10,490 nt of DNA, from positions 1-10,490 of the forward strand of contig JAATES010000363.1 of NCBI GenBank assembly GCA_015655615.1, in the 5' to 3' direction. Made by a program: the position numbers and the translations under genes. Below are positions 1 to 5,713 of this stretch, piece by piece. The notes beneath the pieces were generated by a model, which worked only from the letters and a program-made list of their open reading frames with translations, was not told the origin of the DNA and did not search any database. How positions within the stretch are numbered: position 1 is the stretch's first letter; every line of letters begins with the position of its first letter. This DNA is from Actinomycetales bacterium (GTDB taxonomy: Bacteria > Actinomycetota > Actinomycetes > Actinomycetales > Cellulomonadaceae).

Positions 1-44
1 CTGAATACGAAGGCACGGGCGCTGAAGTCGAGTTCACTCTGTGA
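1..44 (+). CDS. 3' end of an unidentified protein (partial)
   Basis: A reading frame entering from the left edge ends at the TGA at 42-44. Only 13 residues are visible, EYEGTGAEVEFTL, which is too short to name a family. The acidic, strand-like ending reads like a plausible C-terminus, and an imperfect hairpin follows about 18 bases later, as expected after a gene. A second plus frame stays open past this stop but its translation is Ser/Arg/Pro-rich and unlike protein. The call rests only on the fragment and the hairpin, so it could be wrong. Confidence 0.4.
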   Translation, partial: EYEGTGAEVEFTL

Positions 45-61
45 CCGGCACTCACCGCCCT

Positions 62-87
62 GCTTCGGCGCGCATGCGCTCCGAGGC
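62..87 (+). terminator. Imperfect stem-loop after the left-edge gene
   Basis: Bases 62-72 pair with 77-87 around a CATG loop, with one C/T mismatch and one G-T pair. The inner part is the palindrome GCGCATGCGC (70-79). There is no T-run. Its place 18 bases after the stop of the left-edge frame suggests a transcription terminator of the GC-rich actinobacterial kind. Confidence 0.4.
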
Positions 88-114
88 GGTCCGCGGATCC
101 GGATCATGCCTCGC

Positions 115-130
115 GCGTCAGCCCTGACGC
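115..130. promoter_or_regulatory. Candidate operator: 7-2-7 inverted repeat
   Basis: GCGTCAG and CTGACGC flank a central CC in a perfect 16-base dyad. This form suits a dimeric helix-turn-helix regulator. It lies about 260 bases before the SDR start and 70 after the previous stop, so it could also belong to a terminator or be chance in GC-rich DNA. Confidence 0.3.
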
Positions 131-196
131 CCACCCGCATCACCGGATCCAAGGATTCACCGGGCTGATCCTTGCCCACGCGCCGGTGCGGGCCCC

Positions 197-208
197 GTCA
201 CGCGTGAC
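197..208. promoter_or_regulatory. Candidate operator: palindrome GTCACGCGTGAC
   Basis: A perfect 12-base palindrome is followed by a further half-site GTCACG at 213-218, sixteen bases from the first half-site in the same orientation. Repeated half-sites upstream of a gene are typical of regulator binding sites. The cognate regulator is unknown. Confidence 0.33.
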
Positions 209-339
209 TTCTGTCACGTCCGATGCGCCGGTGGCAGGGATTGCCTCGATTGCGGGCACTCGAGGGGCGTGACCGGTCCGAGCAGTGAAATACTCCGCGG
301 GCAGCGACGGTTAGGTCCATAGCAACGCATGGAGTTTCC

Positions 340-360
340 GGGACGCGAAGGTCGCGTCCC
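340..360 (+). promoter_or_regulatory. Perfect 9-bp hairpin in the SDR leader
   Basis: GGGACGCGA (340-348) pairs perfectly with TCGCGTCCC (352-360) around a three-base AGG loop. It ends 11 bases before the AAGAAGG-type ribosome binding site at 372-380. In the mRNA it would form a very stable GC stem. It might act as an attenuator, an mRNA stabiliser, or simply as an operator in DNA; there is no T-run. Confidence 0.45.
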
Positions 361-386
361 CTGAGCAACACGGAAGAAGGGCCATC

Positions 387-1139
387 GTGTCCAGGTTCGA
401 GAACAAGGTAGCGATCGTCACCGGAGGCGGCAGCGGCATCGGCGCTGAGACCTCAAAAGAGCTCGCTGCTGAAGGTGCGGCAGTGGTGGTCACCGACATC
501 AATCTTGATGCCGCGCAGACCGTGGTGGACGAGATCGTGGCAGCGGGCGGTCGGGCGGCCGCCTTTGCCCAGAACACGGCGAAGTGGGAGGACTCCGAGG
601 CCGCGGTGGACTTTGCGAAGAAGACCTTCGGAGGCCTCAACCTCGCCGTCAACAACGCAGGCATCGGTGCGCCTCCCCAGCTGATCGGAGACTATGACAT
701 CGCGGCCTGGGACCGGGTGCGGGCCGTCGACCTCGACGGCGTGTTCTACGGCCTGAAGTTCCAGCTGCCAGCCATCGTCGAGTCTGGCGGTGGGGCGATC
801 GTGAACATGGCGTCAGTGCTCGGCTCGGTCGGCATCGCGCAGAATGCGGCCTACGTGACAAGCAAGCATGCGCTGATCGGCCTCACGAAGGTGGCGGCCC
901 TCGAATACACCTCTCAGGGTGTGCGTACCAACGCCGTAGGCCCTGGGTTCATCGATACCCCCCTGGTGCGTTCGAGCTTGTCGGCGGAGACGCTGGCTGC
1001 ATTGGAGGGTGAGCACGCCTCACTCCGTCTCGGAACGGACAAGGAGGTCGCGGCACTGACCCTGTTCCTGCTCAGCGACGAGGCTTCGTTCATCTCAGGC
1101 AGCTACCACCTGGTGGACGGCGGATACTCTGCCCACTGA
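387..1139 (+). CDS. SDR-family NAD(P)-dependent oxidoreductase
   Basis: A 250-residue classical short-chain dehydrogenase/reductase, a cytosolic enzyme that oxidises an alcohol or reduces a carbonyl with a nicotinamide cofactor. The Rossmann motif TGGGSGIG is at residues 12-19, and Asp37 at the end of strand 2 favours NAD(H) over NADP(H). NNAG is at 89-92, and the active site Ser143, Tyr156 and Lys160 keeps the usual S-x12-Y-x3-K spacing. The PG motif with FIDTP follows at 186-192, and a normal GG-containing C-terminus ends the protein. The usual tetrad Asn is Asp115 here (VDLDGVF). The GTG start is chosen because GGAAGAAGG ends six bases before it. Substrate cannot be read from sequence. The gene stands alone between its dyad-rich leader and its own terminator. 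Confidence 0.93.
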   Translation: MSRFENKVAIVTGGGSGIGAETSKELAAEGAAVVVTDINLDAAQTVVDEIVAAGGRAAAFAQNTAKWEDSEAAVDFAKKTFGGLNLAVNNAGIGAPPQLIGDYDIAAWDRVRAVDLDGVFYGLKFQLPAIVESGGGAIVNMASVLGSVGIAQNAAYVTSKHALIGLTKVAALEYTSQGVRTNAVGPGFIDTPLVRSSLSAETLAALEGEHASLRLGTDKEVAALTLFLLSDEASFISGSYHLVDGGYSAH

Positions 1140-1154
1140 TCGCGGCCCGGATCT

Positions 1155-1199
1155 GGGCGCCAGGTCGGAGCGGTGACACCTCGCAGGCACCTGGCGCCC
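1155..1199 (+). terminator. Strong stem-loop after the SDR gene
   Basis: GGGCGCCAGGT (1155-1165) pairs without mismatch with ACCTGGCGCCC (1189-1199), eleven base pairs enclosing a 23-base loop. It begins 15 bases after the SDR stop. There is no T-run, which is common for actinobacterial hairpin terminators. It separates the SDR gene from the FMN reductase gene, so the two are probably not a simple operon. Confidence 0.7.
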
Positions 1200-1325
1200 G
1201 GGCCCAGCATGGGGAGGCCGCCGTCCGCCGCCTGACCGCTGTCGGGGGGTCGAGCGGGCATGGCCTCAGCGTTGATGATCCTGATTGATACCGTCCCCTG
1301 ACAATCTCAAGAGAACGAGGCACTT

Positions 1326-1877
1326 GTGGCACTGAAGATCGGCATTTTCATCGGTTCGCTGTCCACGGTTTCCATCAATAGGAAGCTTGCTCAAGCACTG
1401 ATCCGACTGGCGCCGGATGATGTGGAGATGGTAGAGATCCCCATCGGGGATCTGCCCCTTTACAACCATGATTTCGACAGCGCGTACCCAGACGTCGCTC
1501 TCGCGTTCAAGAAGGCGATCGCCGAAGTGGATGCGCTGGTATACGTCACCCCCGAGTACAACCGATCCATTCCCGGTGCGCTCAAGAACGCCATCGACTG
1601 GGCGAGTCGGCCTTGGGGGCAGAACTCGCTCGACAAGCCTTCCGCGACCATCGGAGCCTCAGTGGGTCCCATCTCCACCGCGGTCGCGCAGCAGCACCTC
1701 AAGGACATCCTGCTGTTCTCGAACGCCACTGTTCTTGGTCAGCCCGAGGGCTACATCCAGTTCACTGAAGGCCTGGTTGCTGACGATGGCGAGGTCACCA
1801 ACGAAGGCACGGCCGAGTTCCTCCGGGGCTGGGTCGCGGCTTTCGTGGCCTTCGCCGAGAAGCAGCTCGCCCGCTGA
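1326..1877 (+). CDS. NADPH-dependent FMN reductase (flavodoxin-like fold)
   Basis: A 183-residue protein of the NADPH-dependent FMN reductase family (PF03358; relatives are ChrR, ArsH-like and azoreductase-type quinone reductases). It has a flavodoxin-like fold, binds FMN and passes electrons from NADPH to quinones, azo dyes or metal oxyanions. The N-terminal phosphate-binding loop is GSLSTVSINRKLA (10-22). The signature PEYNRSIPGALKNAIDW (76-92) supplies the flavin-binding loop, with family GxSxGxxxTAVAQQHL-type residues following at about 110-124. The GTG start has ACGAGG five bases upstream. There is no signal peptide, so it is cytosolic. Substrate is not predictable; quinone or xenobiotic detoxification is the usual role. 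It lies 186 bases from the SDR gene behind a terminator and is followed by another. Confidence 0.92.
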   Translation: MALKIGIFIGSLSTVSINRKLAQALIRLAPDDVEMVEIPIGDLPLYNHDFDSAYPDVALAFKKAIAEVDALVYVTPEYNRSIPGALKNAIDWASRPWGQNSLDKPSATIGASVGPISTAVAQQHLKDILLFSNATVLGQPEGYIQFTEGLVADDGEVTNEGTAEFLRGWVAAFVAFAEKQLAR

Positions 1878-1889
1878 CCCCAGCTGTGC

Positions 1890-1941
1890 CCCCGAGGTCC
1901 GGAGCCGCCCGCCTGACAGCCGGCGGCTCCGAACCTCGGGG
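1890..1941. terminator. Long bidirectional stem-loop between convergent genes
   Basis: Bases 1890-1909 pair with 1922-1941, twenty positions with a single C/A mismatch (1899/1932) and a 12-base loop. It starts 13 bases after the FMN reductase stop. The XRE regulator gene arrives from the other side and ends at 2029, so the same stem can end transcription on both strands. The rest of the gap (1942-2028) shows no gene or clear site. Confidence 0.78.
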
Positions 1942-2028
1942 CGGGGATGCCGGACTGCTGGCGCCGAACGGCCTGTACGAGGGTGAAGGCGAGGGGTCGT
2001 TGCCGTGCGGGACAGCTCGCCGGGCTCG

Positions 2029-2601
2029 TCACCCCAGAGTGATCGTGCACACCGCTGCGACGGGCTCCGCCGGCACCCCGACTGCCTCGTAGCTGTGCGC
2101 GGTGTCACTGGTCCAGCGCAGCCACTGCCCTGCGCTCGCTGAGGACTCCTGACCTTGCGGTCCGGCTCGGAGGGTTCCGCGCAGCACCAGCACGTGCTCG
2201 GTGACTGCGGAACCGTGTGACGGCGACAGGCGCGCGCGACCGGGGCGAACGTCCAGCCAGTACACCTCGGTCGTGGTGCCGTCCTCATTCTGGTCCACGT
2301 GCAGCAGTCGCGCGGTGAGCACGCCATCGCTGGCCTCGACTCCCGCAACGGTGCCGACGAGGGACGTCAGCGGCACGCCCAATTGCCCGGCGACGGCGTA
2401 CAAGGTGCTCAGCGTAGGGTTCCGCTGACCTGATTCCAGCTCGGACAAAGATCCCTTGCCGATTCCGGCAGCCCGCGCGAGGGCGCTGAGAGAGAGGCCG
2501 CGGGATTGCCGGAGCCGAGCGATGCGCTCACCGACGGCGGATTGCTGTCCTTGTGGCGGCACGTCGCCCGATGGCTGGGCATCCCTCCGCTGGCGGTCCA
2601 T
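2029..2601 (-). CDS. XRE-family regulator with C-terminal cupin domain
   Basis: A 190-residue DNA-binding regulator. After a Gln/Arg-rich start of about 22 residues comes a lambda-repressor-type HTH_3 domain (about 24-81) with recognition helix region GIGKGSLSELESGQRNPTL (46-64). A single small cupin_2 domain fills about 112-188, with SHG (128-130), TEHVLVLRGTL (134-144) and AGQWLRW..D..H (157-169). The cupin normally senses a small ligand. It is divergent from the BenE transporter, 54 bases away, the same arrangement as E. coli ydcN (sutR) and ydcO, so it probably controls that transporter and itself. The ATG start lacks a Shine-Dalgarno sequence and has a -10-like hexamer six bases upstream, implying a leaderless mRNA. 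The ligand is unknown. Confidence 0.92.
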   Translation of the reverse strand: MDRQRRDAQPSGDVPPQGQQSAVGERIARLRQSRGLSLSALARAAGIGKGSLSELESGQRNPTLSTLYAVAGQLGVPLTSLVGTVAGVEASDGVLTARLLHVDQNEDGTTTEVYWLDVRPGRARLSPSHGSAVTEHVLVLRGTLRAGPQGQESSASAGQWLRWTSDTAHSYEAVGVPAEPVAAVCTITLG

Positions 2602-2607
2602 ACCGCA

Positions 2608-2613
2608 ACTATG
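2608..2613 (-). promoter_or_regulatory. -10 element of the XRE regulator (leaderless)
   Basis: On the minus strand the hexamer reads CATAGT and is followed by exactly six bases and then the ATG at 2601. Transcription would start at or next to the first base of the start codon. No good -35 hexamer is seen at 17-18 bases; that zone (about 2631-2636) lies in the dyad at 2620-2635, in keeping with autorepression. Confidence 0.5.
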
Positions 2614-2619
2614 TCACGT

Positions 2620-2635
2620 GTTCTGTAAACAGAAC
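2620..2635. promoter_or_regulatory. Candidate operator of the XRE-cupin regulator
   Basis: GTTCTGTAAACAGAAC is a 16-base inverted repeat with perfect 7-base arms around AA. It is AT-richer than its surroundings and lies almost midway between the two -10 elements of the divergent genes, overlapping both expected -35 zones. A dimer bound here would shut both promoters. The assignment to the adjacent regulator is inference from position and symmetry. Confidence 0.72.
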
Positions 2636-2649
2636 GCAAGGACTACCCT
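2621..2649 (+). promoter_or_regulatory. Promoter of the BenE transporter gene (leaderless)
   Basis: TTCTGT (2621-2626) and TACCCT (2644-2649) are separated by 17 bases, the optimum for the main sigma factor, though the -35 is weak. Six bases separate the -10 from the ATG at 2656, so the transcript should begin at the start codon. The -35 lies inside the operator dyad. Confidence 0.55.
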
Positions 2650-2655
2650 GGGGTC

Positions 2656-3849
2656 ATGTCGAGCACCCCGTCCGCACCAGGATCGCTGCACGAACCCGTC
2701 GTCGCCGGCGTGGTGACCGCGTTGGTCGGCTTCACCTCGTCCTTCGCCGTGGTGCTCGCCGGACTCCGGGCCGTCGGCGCCACAGGTGCTCAGGCGATCT
2801 CCGGCCTGATCGCGCTGACCGTGGTGTTTGCCGTGGGCATGATCCTGCTCGGGCTGCGGTATCGGATCCCCGTGACCCTCGCGTGGTCGACGCCCGGGGC
2901 AGCCCTGCTGGCGGGACTCAGTTCGGTCTCCGGCGGCTGGCCTGCGGCGGTGGGGGCCTTCATAGTGGTGGGACTCCTGGTGATCGCCACCGGTCTGATC
3001 CCGGTACTGGCCGCGCTGATCGCGCGCATCCCCGCCTCGCTGGCACAGGCCATGCTGGCCGGGGTCCTGCTCTCGCTGTGCCTCGCCCCCTTCCGGTCCC
3101 TCGCCGCACACCCACTGCTGATGGCACCGATCCTGCTGGCCTGGCTGGCCGCCATGCGCTGGCTGACCCGTTGGGCGCTGCCCCTCACCGTGGTGGTGGC
3201 CGTGATCGTCATCATGATCGACCTGGCCGCGACCGGAACCTCTTTCCCGACGTCTGACCTGCTGCCCGCACTCTCCGTGACACTGCCGCAGTGGTCGTTG
3301 CCGGGCGTCATCGGCATCGCGGTGCCGTTGTACATCGTGACGATGGCGTCGCAGAACGTTCCCGGTGTGGCGGTCTTGTCCTCCTTCGGCTACCGGACTC
3401 CCTGGCGGGCGGCGATGACGGTCACCGGCATCGGGACGGTCGTCGCGGCACCCTTCGGTGGCCATGCCATCAACCTCGCGGCGATCTCGGCTGCACTGGC
3501 CGCCGGGCCGGAGGCGGGACGGGACCGGTCCCGGCGGTGGATCGCGGCCGTGACCGCAGGAGGTGCCTATCTGGTGCTCGCGTTGCTCACGGGAGTGCTG
3601 GTCACGGTCGTGACGGTGGCGCCCGCAGGCCTGATCGAGGCCGTCGCCGGCCTGGCCCTGCTCGGGACGTTCAGCGCCGCGGTGGTGCAGGCACTCAGCG
3701 ATCCATCGCAGCGCATCGCCGCAGCCGTGACGTTCCTGACGGCCGCATCCGGGATCACCTTCTTCGGCATCGGCGGGGCGTTCTGGGGCCTGGCAGCCGG
3801 GCTCGCCGTGCGGTCGGTGCTGGCCACACCCTCGACGCGATCGGCCTAG
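2656..3849 (+). CDS. benE: BenE-family benzoate/H+ symporter-like permease
   Basis: A 397-residue polytopic membrane protein of the BenE family (PF03594), which is described as importing benzoate with protons. Hydrophobic segments run through nearly the whole length, about 11-12 helices. Family hallmarks are present: AWSTPGAAL (76-84), TMASQNVPG (229-237) and FGGHAINLAAI (267-277), with SGITFFGIGGAFWGL near the C-terminus. Length is normal for the family. No benzoate or catechol degradation genes are in the window, and the E. coli homologue ydcO also sits apart from such genes beside an XRE-cupin regulator, so the true substrate may not be benzoate. Start: ATG six bases after a -10-like hexamer, with no usable Shine-Dalgarno. 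Confidence 0.9.
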   Translation: MSSTPSAPGSLHEPVVAGVVTALVGFTSSFAVVLAGLRAVGATGAQAISGLIALTVVFAVGMILLGLRYRIPVTLAWSTPGAALLAGLSSVSGGWPAAVGAFIVVGLLVIATGLIPVLAALIARIPASLAQAMLAGVLLSLCLAPFRSLAAHPLLMAPILLAWLAAMRWLTRWALPLTVVVAVIVIMIDLAATGTSFPTSDLLPALSVTLPQWSLPGVIGIAVPLYIVTMASQNVPGVAVLSSFGYRTPWRAAMTVTGIGTVVAAPFGGHAINLAAISAALAAGPEAGRDRSRRWIAAVTAGGAYLVLALLTGVLVTVVTVAPAGLIEAVAGLALLGTFSAAVVQALSDPSQRIAAAVTFLTAASGITFFGIGGAFWGLAAGLAVRSVLATPSTRSA

Positions 3850-3880
3850 GAACATTCTCAGGCGACTCATGGTTGCGCCC

Positions 3881-3886
3881 TGTAAT
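3881..3886 (+). promoter_or_regulatory. Possible -10 element of the Bax inhibitor-like gene
   Basis: TGTAAT matches the -10 consensus at five of six positions and lies 39 bases before the ATG at 3926, giving a leader of about 33 bases that includes the Shine-Dalgarno sequence. No clear -35 hexamer is found. No hairpin terminator is seen between the BenE stop and this point, so some read-through is possible. Confidence 0.35.
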
Positions 3887-3925
3887 GTGGGACCACCTGC
3901 ACCGTGACCGCACCAGGAGCCCGTG

Positions 3926-4750
3926 ATGAGCAACCCCGTCCTGTCCAACAGCCCGATCTTCGGCGAGAAGGCCGATCGCGATGTCCAGCGGTCCCAGGAC
4001 CAGCTCTACGGGCAGGCGGCGGCGGGCACTGCGGCGGCCAGCACGGTCGCACTGGAGAACCTGTATGCGTCTCCGGCGGCCACGGCTACCGACACCGGTC
4101 GGCTGACCTATGACGATGTGATCATGAAGACCGCGGGCGTCTTCGCCGTGCTCGTGATCGCGGCCGCCGTCGCCTGGCCCCTCGCCCGCGATTACCCCGC
4201 CGTCTGGATCGCCGGTATGGTCGGCGGTCTGGTCCTCGGTCTGATCAACTCTTTCAAGCGCAGCCCGAGCCCGGCCCTGATCCTGCTCTACGCCGCCTTC
4301 GAAGGCCTGTTCCTCGGCGGCATCAGTGCGGCGTACAACGATGCCTTCGATGGCATCGTCCTTCAGGCAGTGCTCGCCACCTTCGGAACCTTCGCGGCGA
4401 CATTGGTGCTCTTCCGGTCCGGCAAGATCCGCGTGACCCCCAAGTTCACCCGTTGGCTCATCACGGCCATGGTCGGCTACCTCGTCTTCTCCCTGCTCAA
4501 CCTGGTACTGGTGATGACCGGGCTGATGGATGGCTGGGGCATGCGCGGCGGCACGCTGGGCATCGTGATCGGGCTGGTCGCCGTGGGCCTGGCGGCTGCC
4601 TCGCTGCTGGTCGACTTCGATTCGATCCAGCGCGGAGTCCGCGAGGGAGCGCCCGCCAAGTTCGCCTGGACCGCGGCCTTCGGCCTGATCGTCACGCTGG
4701 TCTGGCTCTACCTGGAGTTCCTGCGTCTCCTGGCCATTCTGCGCGACTGA
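3926..4750 (+). CDS. Bax inhibitor-1/YccA family membrane protein
   Basis: A 274-residue integral membrane protein of the actinobacterial Bax inhibitor-1-like branch (PF12811). Seven hydrophobic helices are visible at about 67-87, 91-108, 116-136, 142-163, 177-199, 211-231 and 249-270. A soluble N-terminal extension of about 60 residues begins SNPVLSNSPIFG, a pattern I recall from actinobacterial members. The acidic residues Asp230 and Asp232 (VDFDSIQRGV) and Glu264 (WLYLEFLRLL) fall where the pH-sensing calcium-leak pair lies in B. subtilis YetJ, so ion conductance is possible. The role in actinobacteria is unestablished. ATG 3926 is preferred over GTG 3923 because AGGAG (3915-3919) is then six rather than three bases away. 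Confidence 0.9.
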   Translation: MSNPVLSNSPIFGEKADRDVQRSQDQLYGQAAAGTAAASTVALENLYASPAATATDTGRLTYDDVIMKTAGVFAVLVIAAAVAWPLARDYPAVWIAGMVGGLVLGLINSFKRSPSPALILLYAAFEGLFLGGISAAYNDAFDGIVLQAVLATFGTFAATLVLFRSGKIRVTPKFTRWLITAMVGYLVFSLLNLVLVMTGLMDGWGMRGGTLGIVIGLVAVGLAAASLLVDFDSIQRGVREGAPAKFAWTAAFGLIVTLVWLYLEFLRLLAILRD

Positions 4751-4756
4751 GTGTTT

Positions 4757-4804
4757 CGCCTGCCGGGTAGGTCAGGGCGTTCGCGTCACTGGGCCGGGCA
4801 GGCG
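4757..4804 (+). terminator. Stem-loop after the Bax inhibitor-like gene
   Basis: CGCCTGCC (4757-4764) pairs perfectly with GGCAGGCG (4797-4804), starting six bases after the stop. The 32-base loop is long, which weakens the call, and there is no T-run. It separates this gene from the FKBP gene. Confidence 0.45.
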
Positions 4805-4867
4805 CGGCGTGTGCCGACCGGTACGCGTTCTCTCTCATCCCGGCCGAGCCGGAGGAGGACTGATCCC

Positions 4868-5275
4868 ATGGCTGTGACATTGCCCGAGGTCTCAGGAACG
4901 TTCGGTGACGACCCCACTGTGACCTTTGCGGAGCCTGAGGCGCCTGAGGGACTCCAGATCTCCGTGCTGGAGCAGGGGGACGGTCGGACCATCGAGGCCG
5001 GGGACACGATCGTGGTCAACTACCACGGCCAGATCTGGAATGGTGGCGTCTTCGACTCCTCGTTCTCACGGGGGTCGACCATCGCTTTCCCCATCGGGAT
5101 CGGTGCGGTCATCGGTGGCTGGGATCAGGGCCTGGTCGGTCGCCAGGTCGGTTCGCGGGTGCTGCTGAGCATCCCTCCGGAGCACGGCTATGGTGCCCGA
5201 GGCGTGCCGCAGGCCGGCATCGGCGGCTCGGACACCCTGGTCTTCGTCGTCGACCTGGTCGACGTCGAAGCCTGA
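4868..5275 (+). CDS. FKBP-type peptidyl-prolyl cis-trans isomerase
   Basis: A 135-residue single-domain FKBP (PF00254) that speeds cis-trans isomerisation of Xaa-Pro bonds in protein folding. After about 25 acidic residues, the fold contains VNYHGQIWNGGVFDSSF (50-66), IAFPIG (72-77), VIGGWDQGLVG (81-91), PPEHGYG (103-109) and DTLVFVVDL (122-130). The conserved pocket residues of human FKBP12 can be matched as Tyr52, Asp63, Phe74, Val81, Ile82, Trp85, Tyr108 and Phe126, so it should be active. There is no signal peptide or lipobox, so it is cytosolic. The ATG at 4868 is chosen because AGGAGG (4853-4858) stands nine bases upstream; an in-frame GTG at 4751 would add an unlikely Arg-rich leader. 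Confidence 0.95.
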   Translation: MAVTLPEVSGTFGDDPTVTFAEPEAPEGLQISVLEQGDGRTIEAGDTIVVNYHGQIWNGGVFDSSFSRGSTIAFPIGIGAVIGGWDQGLVGRQVGSRVLLSIPPEHGYGARGVPQAGIGGSDTLVFVVDLVDVEA

Positions 5276-5292
5276 GGCCTGCTCAGCCTCGG
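5272..5292. terminator. Small hairpin spanning two convergent stop codons
   Basis: CTGAGGC (5272-5278) pairs with GCCTCGG (5286-5292), seven pairs with one G-T, around the loop CTGCTCA. The FKBP stop (5273-5275) lies in the left arm. The DUF5997 stop (5283-5285) lies at the loop-right arm junction. The two genes are separated by only seven bases, so this is the only nearby candidate for ending either transcript. Confidence 0.4.
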
Positions 5293-5666
5293 CGGTCTCC
5301 CGGATTCTTCCGTTCGCGCAGTCGGGCCTCTTCAGCCAGCACTGAGGCGTGGACCGACCGTTCGTGGGTGAGCCAGTCCGGCGCCTCGTCGAGCAGTGCC
5401 CGGATCTGCTGGGAGGTCAGGGGCTCTGTGATGCCGCCACGTGCCAGTCCGGAGATCGAGATCCCCAGGCGGGCTGCCACCGTCGGGCGCGGGTGCGGGC
5501 CTTCACGGCGGAGCAGCGAGAGCCACTCCGGCGGGTTCGTCTGCAAGGCGTCGAGGTCGTCACGGGTGAGCTCGGCCTCTTGAAACTCTGGCGGCGTGGC
5601 GGGGAGGTAGACCCCGAGCTTCTTCGCGGCCGTCGGGGGCTTCATGCGTTGCGGAGTCTTGGCCAT
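5283..5666 (-). CDS. DUF5997 family protein
   Basis: A 127-residue cytosolic protein that I recognise as DUF5997, a family of unknown function found in actinobacteria. Typical text includes MKPPTAAKKLGVYLPATPPEF (8-28), NPPEWLSLLRREGPHPRP (44-61) and AARLGISISGLARGGIT (64-80). Residues about 60-92 look like a helix-turn-helix (a short helix, then LGISISGLARGGIT, then SQQIRALL), which would suit DNA binding, but this is my reading and not an established fact. The C-terminus is charged. It is divergent from an HTH-less LysR effector domain, an association I recall as recurrent. The ATG has no clear Shine-Dalgarno but sits six bases after TAGCCT, implying leaderless expression. Confidence 0.85.
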   Translation of the reverse strand: MAKTPQRMKPPTAAKKLGVYLPATPPEFQEAELTRDDLDALQTNPPEWLSLLRREGPHPRPTVAARLGISISGLARGGITEPLTSQQIRALLDEAPDWLTHERSVHASVLAEEARLRERKNPGDRRG

Positions 5667-5688
5667 GTCTCCAGGCTAGCGGAGTCTT
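5651..5688. repeat. Direct repeat GCGGAGTCTT, two copies
   Basis: An exact 10-base repeat occurs at 5651-5660, inside the first codons of DUF5997, and at 5679-5688, in the divergent promoter gap. The copies are 28 bases apart, close to three turns of B-DNA, so they would lie roughly on one face. AGGCT also occurs three times (5673, 5698 and 5709). A regulator-binding role is inference. Confidence 0.4.
5673..5678 (-). promoter_or_regulatory. -10 element of DUF5997 (leaderless)
   Basis: On the minus strand TAGCCT is followed by GGAGAC and then the ATG at 5666. The six-base gap places the start of transcription at the start codon. GGAGAC is too close to the ATG to act as a Shine-Dalgarno sequence. 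The -35 zone is not consensus-like. Confidence 0.5.
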
Positions 5689-5707
5689 CGCGGACGCAGG
5701 CTCCCCG

Positions 5708-5713
5708 TAGGCT
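5708..5713 (+). promoter_or_regulatory. -10 element of the LysR-like gene (leaderless)
   Basis: TAGGCT is followed by GAGGGG and then the ATG at 5720. As in the opposite direction, six bases separate the hexamer from the start codon. The G-run touches the ATG directly and so cannot serve as a normal ribosome binding site. No good -35 hexamer is seen at 17-18 bases. Confidence 0.5.

Larger units (their letters stand above)
45..386 (+). promoter_or_regulatory. Non-coding leader region of the SDR gene, rich in dyads
   Basis: No convincing gene lies in these 342 bases. From left to right they hold the hairpin at 62-87, a 7-2-7 inverted repeat at 115-130, the 12-base palindrome GTCACGCGTGAC at 197-208 with another GTCACG at 213-218, a direct repeat of GCGCCGGTG (180-188 and 225-233), and a strong hairpin at 340-360 just before the ribosome binding site. 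No clear -35/-10 pair is visible; GTGACC (269-274) with TACTCC (291-296) is the nearest and is weak. The number of dyads suggests that the SDR gene is regulated, but no regulator gene sits beside it. Confidence 0.5.

Noticed and set aside
1..164. Plus-strand open frame 1 running from the left edge to 164
   Set aside because: Its third-position base use is mixed and the translation is Ser/Arg/Pro-rich; the frame ending at 44 followed by a hairpin is more plausible.
387..1877. SDR and FMN reductase as an operon
   Set aside because: An 11-bp perfect hairpin and 186 bases lie between them, and each has its own ribosome binding site; joint function is possible but not shown.
2614..3948. 444-codon minus-strand open frame opposite benE
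   Set aside because: The product is almost only Gly, Arg, Gln and His, the usual antisense shadow of a GC-rich gene; the sense strand encodes a clear BenE permease.
4751..4867. N-terminal extension of the FKBP from GTG 4751
   Set aside because: The extra 39 residues are Arg/Ser-rich with no family match, and AGGAGG lies before ATG 4868.
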